Source: Tribonema minus | Taxonomy: Eukaryota > Sar > Xanthophyceae > Tribonematales > Tribonemataceae | Length of the DNA: 64,000 nt | Reading direction: 5' to 3' | NCBI GenBank assembly: GCA_017506865.1 | Contig: JAFCMP010000002.1 | Location: 744,001-808,000, forward strand | Shown: in pieces, positions 45,060 through 56,800 of the stretch | Position numbering within the stretch: the stretch's first letter is position 1 | Layout: every line of letters starts with the position of its first letter | Program-made: the position numbers and the translations under genes | Notes under the pieces: generated by a model | Told to the model about the DNA's origin: nothing | Seen by the model: the letters and a program-made list of their open reading frames with translations, nothing else | The model's database searches: none

Positions 45060-45252
45060 CTGCAAGCGTGAGAATTGATCACAGTTGCATCAGGCAGGAT
45101 CCATTGCATGAGAGGTTTCAGCACTGACAGTAGGCACCAAACGCGCCTCGCAGCGGGATCAGCTTCAAGTCAGCAATGGTAGGAAATACGTCATTGTTTG
45201 AAGTGCTTTACCGCCTGAAACTGGCACCCGGCCCGGGGTAGTCGATACGCCA

Positions 45253-48200
45253 ATGGAGCAAGTGCGCGGCCTGGTACGCGACGCCCGGCGGCACTGCTTG
45301 CACGGCGCAGGGGTGGCAACGACCGCCGGGCCCGCTGGCAGCGGCAGTCCCGTCTTCGAATCGGGTCAGGCGCATGATCGCAGCGATAGGCCTGAGGATG
45401 CTGCCAGCGCAGCCGGACGGCGCCTCGAGGTGGAGGCGACAGACATACTGTCGACCTTGTCCGCAGCAGGGGCGGGGAAGGCAGGAGGGCTGGACGGCCT
45501 ACGCTATGAACACCTCTTGATGGCCGCTGGGCCTGGTGCACCAGTGAAAGCAGCCACCCGCCCCGTGGGCAGTGCCTCGCCAGGACTAGCTGGTGATTCA
45601 GAATCGGATGTGATGGAACCGGCATTCGCCCATCACCTGGCCAAGGTGTTCACGACGCTGCTTGTTGAGCCCGAACTGCTGCCGGAGCAATCGCAACGGC
45701 TTCTCCGCGCCGCGGCCCTCTCAGGCATAGGACAGAAGCGGCGTCCGATCGCCTGCTCCAGTGTCTGGCGCAGACTCCTCGGGTCCACAGCGGCACGGGG
45801 TGTCAAGGGCAAAATATCGGGGCTGCTGGCCTCCATGTCGCAGTTTGGCGTAGGATACCGGTCTGGCGTCGAGCATGTGGCAGCGCGCGCGCGCGTGTGG
45901 CACGAGCTGTATGGCACCACAATCCAGCTGGACTGTGAGAACGCATTTAACAGTGTGGATCGCGCCGCCATTGTGCGGGGACTTATGCTCTTCTGTCCGG
46001 AGCTGCTCCCGCACTTTGAGTCCGTATACTGTGGTGACACTGCCCCAGAGATGCGAGTGGAGGTGAACGGTGAAGCTCGCATTATCTGCTCCCACCTAGG
46101 GTGCCAGCAAGGGGACCCTCTAGGGCCGCTGTACTTTGCAGTGGCAGCGGCATTCCTACTCTTCTACCCTGATGGAGTGAGTGCGACGCCCGGCAGTATG
46201 CCGGCCTACGGCCACAGCACAGCGGAACCGCCAGCCCCGCACTGCGCTTTCCTGGATGACCTCAACGTGCTGCAAGCTGCCTACTTCGACGATGCAGCGG
46301 CCGCTGGGGTGGCAGAGGTGATCCGTCGGCTTGCGGCAGGGGGCCTACGCGTTCGACCAGACAAGTCGCTGGCCATTGCCATGCGCGGCACAGTGTTTGA
46401 TGAAGCGGCCAGAGCACGCCTGCGCGCCCTTGACATACCGTTTGTGGACGCCACCATGCCAGAATCCAGTCAGGGCTTTACGTCGGTCGGGGTACCGGTA
46501 GGGCACCCAGCCTATGTGCATGCTGCCATGAGCAAGCATCTTGTTGACGCAGGGACATGGCGATTGTCGTGGCAGCTAGCTGGGATGGCGCGGCATCACC
46601 TACAGGCAGCACAATTCATTCTGCGCAGGTCACTGACAAAGCGCATGGGCTTCTTAGCTCGGGTCGTTGACACGGCTTTGAGTGAGACATGGCTGCACGC
46701 ATTTGACGGGTTCTGTGCATGGACGCTTGAACGCATGCTGCACCTGCACGGCTGCGCTACCGCGGCAGTCATGAAGTCACACCTGCTGGCCGCCTGCACT
46801 GCTGGTGACAATGAGGTAGCCAGCAGTGGCAGCGTGCTGGTATTGCCGCGCTTGGGCCCGCCAGAACTCACGGACATCGCAGTGCCACTGCGGGCGTCAC
46901 GGTTGCCGGAGCGACGAGGCGGTCTGGGCATGCCGCTTTTGGGGCTACTGGCACCAGCCGCATACACGGCCCAGGCATGCACAACACTGCGGCCTGCAAT
47001 AATTCATGCCACTGTGGCAGCAGGGGCCCTGAGGCTCGGCACTGACGAACACGGCGCAGTCACCTGGTTCGCGCAGCACTCATGCGCAATACGCGAGGAC
47101 CAGGGACTGCCGCCAATCATCGAGGCCGTGCGACGCTCTACGCGAGCGCTGACAGCTGATGGCGGCGAAAAATCACGCACAGCTGTGGCCGAGCAGCTCC
47201 CAGCATCGTTGCTACGGTGGGCAGCGGATACAACGGCCGCAGCGTCGACGCTCCCCACTGCGGTGCAAGCGATCTACGCCGCAACTGCCGTCACGGAGAC
47301 GGGGACCACTGAGCCAGCCCCACACACCCACGGCATTGTGCCTGGCGCCGAGGCGGCCGCTGCGGCGGCGACCGTACCTGGCCCTCAAGCCGCTGCCGCG
47401 GCTGCCTCTTCCACGCCCGCTAAAACACAAACTAGCGCGGAAGAAAGCAGCTGCAGCGGCGGGCAGGAGGACGACGACGACGACTGGGAGGCCTATGCTG
47501 ACGAGATCTGCAGAAAGGTAGTGCCCCGCCGCCGGCGCGGTCACTTCACGCACGGACTACAAGCCGGCCTTTCAAATGTTCTTCGACGTCAATACGAGGA
47601 CTGCCTGGTGGAGGACCTAGAGGCTGCCTCGGCTGGTGCCGTGGGCAAGCCGACGCAGGCTACACTTATTGGTGACTTGCGTGACACCAGCCGCCGCCGC
47701 CAACAGGCTAGCGCGCGGGTCCTGGCGCAGCTGCGCAGCCAGCGTGCGTCCGGGGCAATGGCGTGGATGAGCGTGCCACCCGCTGCCAATGACCGCCCGG
47801 GTGCGGCGCCCATGTCCAGTATGGCAGCAGCCACGATGATTATGGTTGCGATCTTTATAGACGGGTGGGGCATACAGGGCGAGGTGTGCCCATGGCGGTG
47901 CAGTGACGTGAGCCCCACCTCCACGCATGCGATCAGCTGCCCCAGCCAGCACATACGGGGGCACAACGCGACACACACTGCCCAAAAGCGGTGCCTACAG
48001 CGCATCTTGAGACAGCACCATGTCTCTATTGTCCGCAATGAGGACGCTAGCGTCTTCAAGGTACCGGGGTATCGGGCGGACACAGTCATTGACCCAGGGT
48101 GTCTGCACTTTAGCAGTGCATACCGTAACAAGGGAATAGTGCTAGACACAAGTGTGCGCGCACCCACAGCGAGCTCGTACCTGACAGGCAAAACAAATGC

Positions 48201-48561
48201 CTCGAACACGGACGGCTATGCTGCTGGGGTGGGGGAGGACGCGAAGGTCAAGCACCACACCGGCACCTTGACGTCATCTTGGGCTTTTGTGCCATTCGTG
48301 CAGGAGTCGTACGGACGGCTGGGCAAGCAGACAAGCCTTTTTGTTAAGGAGTTGGCAATGCACTCAGCACTGTGCTCAGGGGGGGGGAAGGCAGATGTGT
48401 TACGCAAGGCCGGGTTAGCTAAGCGTCAGATCCACATTGAGCTGAGCATATCGCTGGCGCGGGAGTTGGCGGAGCGCGTCATGGCATACACACGTGGAGC
48501 GCGAATGCTGGGCTGTGTTGCGGCGCCGGTATCCAAACTCCTAGGGCACAGCGCAGACTAG
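45253..48561 (+). mobile_element. LINE (non-LTR retrotransposon) with intact 1102-codon reverse transcriptase frame
   Basis: The frame holds a reverse transcriptase, then a zinc knuckle, then an endonuclease-like domain. RT landmarks are GGLDGLRYEHL (near residue 80), RRPIACSSVWRRL, motif A QLDCENAFNSVD (near 225), motif B QQGDPLGPLYFAV (near 285), and motif C FLDDL (near 332) in place of the common YADD. A CPWRCSDVSPTSTHAISC knuckle lies near residue 880. The C-terminus (GIVLDTSVRAP, VKHHTG, FVPFVQESYGRLG) fits a restriction-like endonuclease of the R2/CRE kind, though the catalytic set is not proven. No LTRs or protease were seen. The true start may lie upstream. The 3' tail continues to about 48660 with a TTTATAAATACAAGTCC end that recurs elsewhere in the window. 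Whether it is active is unknown. Confidence 0.85.
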
Positions 48562-51500
48562 GCTGCTGCGTTGACGCAAGCTTTTCGATTGCATAGGCAA
48601 CCCGGCCTCCCTTGGGCCTTTATAAATACAAGTCCATACGTGCTTTACCGCGTGTGGGGCAATAATATAAGAATGCGTCATGTCGGAATATTTCAGATTC
48701 ACCGCACCAATTCTCTGCGCAAAACCCAGACAGACGCTGCACGCTGCACTGCTTCTATGTAGATATTAGCGCAAGATGGACCCTTAGGTGCTTATCCACC
48801 AAGATCGCGACTAGAATTGACTCGTGTCATGCAGCAGATGCAGCCGCCTTCGCGTCTCGAACGCGCCAAGAACTGCTGCAGCAGCACACTCAACAGCCAT
48901 ACATGGTGCCGCTGACAGGCAAGCGGTCGCAAGTGGCAAGTGATACAGAGTGTTGTTGTTAACTTGCAAAGGACGAGCACACAGAATCAGGCACAAGTCG
49001 TGCCAAAGCAGACGGTCCCCGCGGTGTTGTTGAGTGTGCGAACGCGAACACTAAAAACGTTTCCACCGCGTAACGTAAAGCCAATCGCGCGTGACAGGTG
49101 AAAACAGTGTCGTCACGAACTTGCAAAGGACGAGCACACAGAAATGGGTACGGGGACGCGCCAAAGCAGATGGTCCCCACATATATGAAGTGCATAGGTA
49201 TGTTCCTGGACGCGGATACTGTCACAAAACCACCACGCGCTTGTTTCGTGCAAAAATTTGCGGTGTCGTTACAAAACGTAACGTTGGGGGCATGGGTCTT
49301 ACATTGGACGCGAGGCCATGGCTGCAGCTCAACGCCAGCAGCAGAGCCAGCAGACGGATGGTGGCGGTCATGGCTGCGAGTACGTAGTTCTGGTATTACA
49401 TGGGGATATGTCGTTCGCTCTGCGCTCTACCTCGGAGAGCCAGCGTCAAGCTGTTTTTGAAGTTTTGAGCAGCCGTAGCTCTGTGCGCCCGGAGAGACGC
49501 TGCGAGAAGGCAAAAGCTCGGCTGCCTGATCATTGTCAAGCTATTGTAGGTTGTCACCGTCAAACGATAAAAAGGGGCCTGGCGCGGCACAGAGATGCGA
49601 TTGCAGAAGCACCGATGATACTGACTCTCATTCAGATTCTGGTTTGCTTGGGAGATTGGTTGGTATGCACCACATCCTGGTGCTGCAGAAAGTCTGCGGT
49701 GAAGCAGCAACAGTGGCACGCAGCTGTGGTGCTTAGTGTTTTGAACCAGAGCCTGTCTTGATTCTCGTTGTCATCATCTCATGACTATCTGTAATTTGTT
49801 CAATCTCTCCTTGTGGAACGCCACCTGTGCGGCTCTGTGAAGCGCGAGACCGTGACGTCAAGGCGTGCCTTGAGGCACATGACACGACCATTCACAGCAA
49901 AAATTGAACTTGAAGGGGCCAAAAGCGCGCCATGCGACACAGGGCTAATCGACGAGGACCACACGCCATTCAAGGCATCATCGCATGATGATCGCAAAGG
50001 GACATTGTGCCGCTTGCAGACGCCTGTTCAGTCGCTTTTTGGGTCGCCGGCTCCCACAACCCAACACGCGCGTTTCCAGTCGCGATACGCATCATCTGCT
50101 TCAGGGCATAGGCGCACTAGCAGGCCGCAAAGAGCGTCTTGAAGTGCTGCAGAATGGCGCAGCTGTACTTTCATTAATTCTCGCTCAGGACGCGAAAAAG
50201 CCCAGATGGTGGATGTCCATGGACTTGCAACCAGAATCTCCATACGCAGCACTACTGCCATGGCCAAGAGACGACCAATCAAACCCTGACTTCAGGTCAC
50301 TATGACCGGAACAGCTGCAAACTTGCCTCTTCAGCAACAGTGTCATTAGGTAGCATTGGGGCGGAGGTGCGGGAGCTGCTGAATTCGGTCGCTACCATGT
50401 ACGCAAGCAGGATGCACTGGTGCCCGGAGCAGCCAGTCCTCTAGCCTTGAATGGCACAGAACTGGTACATACACGCTCACTTTTTACTGCCGCGCTCGAC
50501 ACATGGCGTACTCTTTGCAATTAATGACACCCATCAATAAAACCCATGACTTAGGCCAAGCGTCCATGCGTATTGAGACAGTTTCATGATTTCACCAGAT
50601 ACATGTTGATTCTGGCAGAAGGCTGGCCATCCACCAAATGGGCTGTCTCAGGCCCTTGGTGGGGATGAATAAAGTGTTTAGAACTGCCACACCTTAAAAG
50701 TTGTCACAGATCAACACAACTTGAAACTGCACAAACTGTTGCTGCAGACTTTTGGGCAAAAACTATTTTGGGCAAAAACTAGTACACTGCATACTTTCAG
50801 GCGCAGTGATACTCAGTTACCTTGTCTAGTGTCCCCTTTTGCTTTGGGCGCCAAGAAACCCACATTAAAATAATGACATATCAGAAGCGCCCAAACTCTC
50901 AAGAGAGCCCCAATGCGATCGCGTATGTTGCAAACTGTCCCTGCCCCCTCAGCAATTTCCATATGCAATGCCGCAGCATACTGCCTGAGGTGTCCGTGCA
51001 GCCTGATTGACCGCCACGAACACCTGCGACATGACTCGATGGCATTCGGACACCGACCGCGCTACATTACCTCAAGGTTCGTACTTTTATTAATTTCGCT
51101 TCGCAAGGGGCGCGAAAAGCCCTCTCTTTGGATGTGCACTCAATGCAACATTCCTTCTCCGAAGAGAGACTCAAACGCAATCAGGCTTCCCCCTCTTCAC
51201 ACTACCACCAACACCCCACAACCAAACCCTACTTAGGGTTGCCCAGCCGTGAGGCACACTTGTCCCGTCTTGAAAAAGATTTATGCAGGCCTGGGTCGCC
51301 TTTGACAGCGCCCAGAACTGAGGACCATGCTGACACGTCTGAATCACACCTCTAGGCAAAATGATCACTGGGCACCAGGCACTGGTGCTAAGGGTATCAA
51401 TGCTGTTGCTACGAAGAGTCCGACCCAACCCCAACAAACCCCACCCAAACCCCGATCGGTCCCCACTATCATGCTGCACCAAAGTGCCTAAGCTACTGCC

Positions 51501-51900
51501 TCTACACGACCAGACCCACTTTGAGGCCTCCCGTGTCTCTGCCAAAATGGTCCTAACCGTGAACAGCTTTATGCAGGCCTGGGCTACTGGTAGCAGCGCC
51601 CAGAACTGAGGACAATGGTCATGGATCACTAAGTGCCAGGCACTGGTGCTGCAAAGGCTGATGCTGTCACTCAAGCAAGCACATCTACTAAAAGCCGCCC
51701 TTCTATTTGCTAGTGTTACCCCCCCCGGTGTCCCCGGCCGCACACTGGAACCCCTGCTGCGAACTCCTCCCTCCTGCTGCTCCTGCTCCTCCTCCTCCGC
51801 GCCGCTCCCGCCAAGCAGCTGCCGCCGCCTGCTCCGTCGCCGCGCACAGGCGCCGCTCTCTAACCACATGCCTTGGACAACACTCCGCAGAGTTGTATGA
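48562..51900. other. LINE 3' flank and unassigned sequence
   Basis: Up to about 48660 this is the LINE tail. A segment containing CTTGCAAAGGACGAGCACAC occurs twice (48962 and 49120, with the AAAGCAGAYGGTCCCC phrase), a direct repeat of about 160 bases. A dispersed GGGCGCGAAAA element lies near 50160-50240 and 51080-51130. A segment with TTTATGCAGGCCTGGG and CGCCCAGAACTGAGGACMATG occurs near 51280-51335 and 51570-51625. No gene is recognised. Confidence 0.55.
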
Positions 51901-52640
51901 CTAACAATCAAGGGTGCCGCGAGGCCCCAAGATAGTGTCCTTGTGTCGGTTGTGGGTTAAAGGCGTGCGCCATCGCCGGCGGCAGGGACGGCGGCGGATA
52001 GGCTCCAGTCTTCGACGGTGTGGTTGCAGGTGTTGGTGTTCGCGTTGATGATCTTGGCGCAGCAGGCAGCAGGCTTGACACTCGGCCGCTGCGTCGGCGT
52101 AGGGCACCAAGCAGGCGAAGCCGCCACCTGCCTGCGCCGTCGCCGCATCGCTGACCCTCCCCACGGACAAGACTTTGAAAGAGTGTGTGTAACAACAAGC
52201 AAGGATACCGCTAGGTCCCAAGATAGTGTCCAGATGTGAGGTGCTGGGGCAAATGCGGTGTACGGCGGCAAGTGCTGGTGGAGGCAGCGCAGGTCCGATG
52301 TCCACAGTCGCCGATGCAGCAGTCGGGGCCAGAGGTGCCAGCAGAAGCTGCGGTTCGCCGCCACACGAACAACACTCCATAGGAGTAGGGTCAACAATCC
52401 AGGGTGCCGTGAAGCCCCGGGATAGTGTCCTTGGTGGCGAACTTCAAGCGCAGGTTGGTCGGCACATGGCGGAGAAGGCACGAGCTCTGGCGACGGCTGA
52501 GCAGGCGGAGTCTGCAGCAGCTGCGCACAGCTGCATGAGCCCCCCTCCTTCTGCTTCAGCCACGGATCAGCTCAAAGAGCAATTGGTATGACAATCAACG
52601 GTGCCAAAAGGCCCGGAGATAGTATCCTTGGGTGGCGTGA
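51900..52640 (-). repeat. Four copies of a 50-base edge of an unidentified minus-strand exon
   Basis: Copies near 51903-51950, 52195-52240, 52390-52435 and 52590-52640 code, on minus, the pattern KDTILGPRGTLDC with variation (DTILGPSGILAC, DTISGPFGTVDC). The layout resembles the exon-edge arrays of the other genes. No true exon could be chosen and the protein is not recognised. The last copy extends upstream into SFAVRLSSSTSSYFPPLTPP. Confidence 0.65.
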
Positions 52641-53855
52641 GGGGAGGGAAGTAGCTGCTCGTGCTGCTTGAGAGGCGAACTGCAAAGCTTTCCATGTCCT
52701 TGCCGATGCCGCGAGCTCGAACGTAATGCTCCTCTGGCCTGCTGGTGCTGTGTGATAAGGGGCTCCAAATGTGCGGCTGAAATGTGGCAGGTGCTGCTGC
52801 GGCGCGCCAGATGCACCATGGCTGGTGAAACATGCTAGGCGCGCCAGACAAGCAGCCCCCACCCTCCACTTCATGGCGCTGCCACACCTTTCGATGTTGG
52901 CGAGCTGGCCGGGGGGGGCAAATTTCCGTATGTACCCGCCACTGCTACCCCTCGCATCTTCGCACCAACGCCTTGAAAGTTCTGCGAGTTGTGGCATGCA
53001 TGTGCCGTTGAAGTGATGCAGCAGCGCGACACTCCAGGCCACATTTCCCAGTGTAGCTGCGCTTCACTGCACTCGGGGTTTGCAAAGTCATGGACCTCAA
53101 ATGGTTCCAACAGACAGTGTTTGGCGCATACACACAAAAACATCATGATCGCATGCATGTTATACAAGAAAAAGGCACCCATATGATGGCGCTTGTGAGC
53201 CGTGAAGAGACAGAGAGGACAAAAGGGCGCAGCTGTAGCATTTGAGTGTCAGCTCGATTGTGATAGTCGGAACCTACTGCACACCAAAGCCGCCTCGGCC
53301 CGTCGAAATGAACTTCAAGGATAGCGCCAAGAGTTGGCGCAATTGGAAGGGCTGGCTTCAGTGTCCTTCTTGTGATCAAGCAGTGCTGCTGTGCTTGTGA
53401 TACGAGCCCCTCCATGTAGCCTGTGTCTGCCCGCAGAGCAAGGCTCGTGACACCAGTGGCGAATTGCCCAACCATTGGGTAGCTGGTACATAACCTACGA
53501 GCAGGGGAGTCTAAACCCCTGTGAATGCATTCACACATAAATTGAGAATGTGTCCTGCCAATGGTGCAGTTCGACGCCTCCATGCAAAAACTGGACAGCA
53601 CATCTCTGTTGCTGCAAAAAAATCTTCTCAATATCCTTGCGCAGAGGGCGTGCTACCCCCAGCAACACCCCCCTCGCCAGAGTGCTCCCCTGCTACACCT
53701 CCCCTCCCCATCGCTCCCAGAGGGGCACAGGCGCCACCTCTGGCTCCCATCATGACCGGCGCGCCGCTGGCAAGAGTGCAACAGTTGAAGTGCGTACCCC
53801 GTGGAGTACAACTTTAGAGTTGAAGTGCAAGTTCAACTTCAAGTTGCACTTTGGT
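52641..53855. other. Region downstream of the second M8 gene, no gene recognised
   Basis: This holds the 3' flank of M8 copy B and perhaps parts of the unidentified minus-strand gene at 51.9-52.6 kb. Open frames are moderate and have no recognisable domain. Confidence 0.45.
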
Positions 53856-56800
53856 CTAAGCGCGGGCCGGCGCCACGCGCGGCGTGGGGCGCACGACCTG
53901 TTCGCTGTTCCAGATGATGGCACCTTCGTCGCGCGATGCACTGGTGCAGACGGCCGGGTCGAAGGCGTCCGCCTTGGTGTAGTCCACCTGCGGCAGCGCT
54001 CAGCAACGGAGATGCATTGCTTTTGTCAGTGCAGAATGGGCGCTGTCACATGCGGTGTGTGGCCTCTGAAGAGCGCAGCTTTGCTGGTACTCACTGGCAC
54101 AGGGCCCCAGCGAGGCGGGATCTGAGGTGCACGCGTGCAGTCTAGCCGACAGAGCTACTAGTATCTTTGTGTGCACGCCGCTGCCGAGAGAAGTCGGCGA
54201 TTCGTAGGGTCATTGCAGCGCGCACTGCAGGGGGCGGGTGTCCGTGCGAGCACGCAAGCCGTTGACCGGGAGCAGCGATTGCTTGGCAGCGATGCACAGG
54301 CGCGCCGCCCAGGACGCCACTGCCAGTGCATCAGCGACATTCGAGTGCGACACCAGACTTTGATGATTTGAAGCTTGGTTGTACGGCGCGTTGCTGTTCT
54401 TGAGCACTGAGTCAGACAATGCAGTTTCATGATGCGCATGTGCTGCGCACGACTGCTCCTTGCCCTGTGTGCAGCAGTTGAAACACAGGCGCTGCATCCT
54501 CTAGGCAATCGATAACTCCACAAAATTCAGGTCCTGCAACGTATAGGGATCACTCTCCGCCGGCCGATTGCGCGAGCTGACTTGTAGCACGCTGATGTGC
54601 AAGCTGCTGCTCAAAGGTGCTGCTGCTGCTGCTGCTACTGCTGCAATAGAGCCAGTTCAAGTTGCCAGTGTTTTAAGTTTGTAGGGCGCAGTGCAGACCA
54701 GGCTGCTGCGTAGGGGCAAACTTCACGATTGCATAGGATACCAGGCCTGCTTTGGGGGGCTTGATAAATACAACTCCACAAGTGCAAGTTTACACAACCT
54801 ACTGCGTGTGTAACTGCTGTAACTGCTGCTACTGCGACAAGGCCATTTGCGGTGGCAAGCGCGCTCACCTGGTACCCCAGGTCCTGCAAGCCTCCACTGT
54901 AGAAGCAGAAGACACCGACAAGCAGCAGCAGTGCTGTCAGATTGGTACCAAGTCTTGTGGGCTCATATTTGGGAAGGCTCCACTGGTGTCCTATGTGGTC
55001 CTTCTTTTTTCGCCCTCGAGCAAAAGCAATAAAGTACTCTTGCCATTTGGCGGTGGCGGCGTTTGAGTGGTCGTCGTTGAGACACGTTCAGACTGTCACA
55101 CGACATGTAGATTCCGTACAGCAAGCTTCTAGTTAGATGCCATTCATCTGCGCTTTTTCGCGCCCTGAGCAAGAATTACTTAAAGGTACTCTTGCAGCAT
55201 GTCATGTGCATGAACAGGTACCAGAAGGCGGGCTGATGCACACGGTCTCGCAGGGCGCTGCGGAGACTTGGCCTGTTGCAGCAGCAAAACAAATGTCGTA
55301 GCCTCACGCACCCTCGGCTTAGATTTGAACCATGTGTGATAGCATCGCGTGTGCCCTATGCTTAGCGCTTGCTGAGCAGTGACCAGTGGGAGCGTCACCT
55401 GCCTTGCCTGCACTTGCACAAAGATCACTCTTGCATGGATCTGGTGGTGTGCGGTGTACTGTTGCAGCAGGAAGAAAATGCCGCATGCCTCGCGCGCACA
55501 CGGCCAACGTTTGCACCATGCTCTACTTTAATTACTTTCGCTTGAGGGGCGAAAGTTCTACTAAAGTACAAGATGGGGGGGGCACATGGAGGAGGACGTA
55601 GGGGAGGATCCCGAGATGCCATTTAGCGGCGGCGGCATTTGAGTGGTTGTCGTTACGACACTTTCAGACTGTCATACGACATGTAGATTCCGTACAGCTA
55701 GATGCCAATCATCTGGGCTTTTTCGCGCCCTGAGCGAGAATTAACAAAAAGTACAAGATATGCAGCTCTTGTGCACCATCATTCCTGGCGGAAGCGCCTG
55801 ATGACTTTTGTGGTTTGGGCTGCCAGAACGGCGACGGCAATGAAATGTCAACTGAGGCTGAAAGCAATGGCGTCACATGATGCAAGCAGCCCTAACCCTA
55901 ACCCTAACCCTATAGACTATAGGGTTGGCAAAATCCGTATTTCTGAAAACCATATACTGATAAAATACCGTATTTTGCCGTATTTTCCGTATATACGTAT
56001 TTCTAAACCGTATCTGACAAACGCATATCACCAGTACAGGCGTTCAAACTTCAACTTCAACTTCAAAAGTGAAGCAGCTAAACCAGACACTTGTAAAACA
56101 TAAATACAAGCAAACACACTTGAAAATAACATCATGTATGTGCGTAATTAGCCTAGTGTAGATATTGCCCTACTCCTTCATCCCCCCATCTGCATGTTAC
56201 ATGTTGACAACCTCTTCCTCCGCCGCCTCCATCACTGTAAGCATGACTTCCTCATCTGTCTTGCGCTCAGCAGCCTTATCATTGCCTTTAATGAACACTA
56301 GCTTCTCACCACGCTCAAGTGCAAGCCTGCTGCGGCACTTAGGGTACACATTGCCCCACAGGGACCAGTTGCGCTCGGTTGCACATGCAGTCACGTGGAA
56401 CGACAGCAGGCGCACTGCCACCCGCGACAAATGAGGAAAATGCTCGCGACCATAGGTCTGCCACCAGCCGCGGCGCATGCTGCTGTCAGCGAGCTCAACC
56501 TTGCCCTTAGGCAGCGATGTACGCTTGGTCAACGTAGGCAACGCAGCCCACATGGGCTCGGGAAGGGGTGCAAGCTGCAACTTGACAAGCTCAGCCTCAA
56601 CAGCCTCTGCATGCTCCCCTCCCCCCAGCTCCAGAAAGCACTCTTGCGCACCCTTGCTCTCTAGCCTGCTGAGTTTACTGAAAGGCAGAAACCACTCCCC
56701 ATCAACCTTATAGGCGTAGACAGGGTCAAGCACATATGCTGCAGGCCACGACTTGTCGAAGTGAGTGTTGTAGCGCCGCTCAAATAGTGGCAGCACAGGG

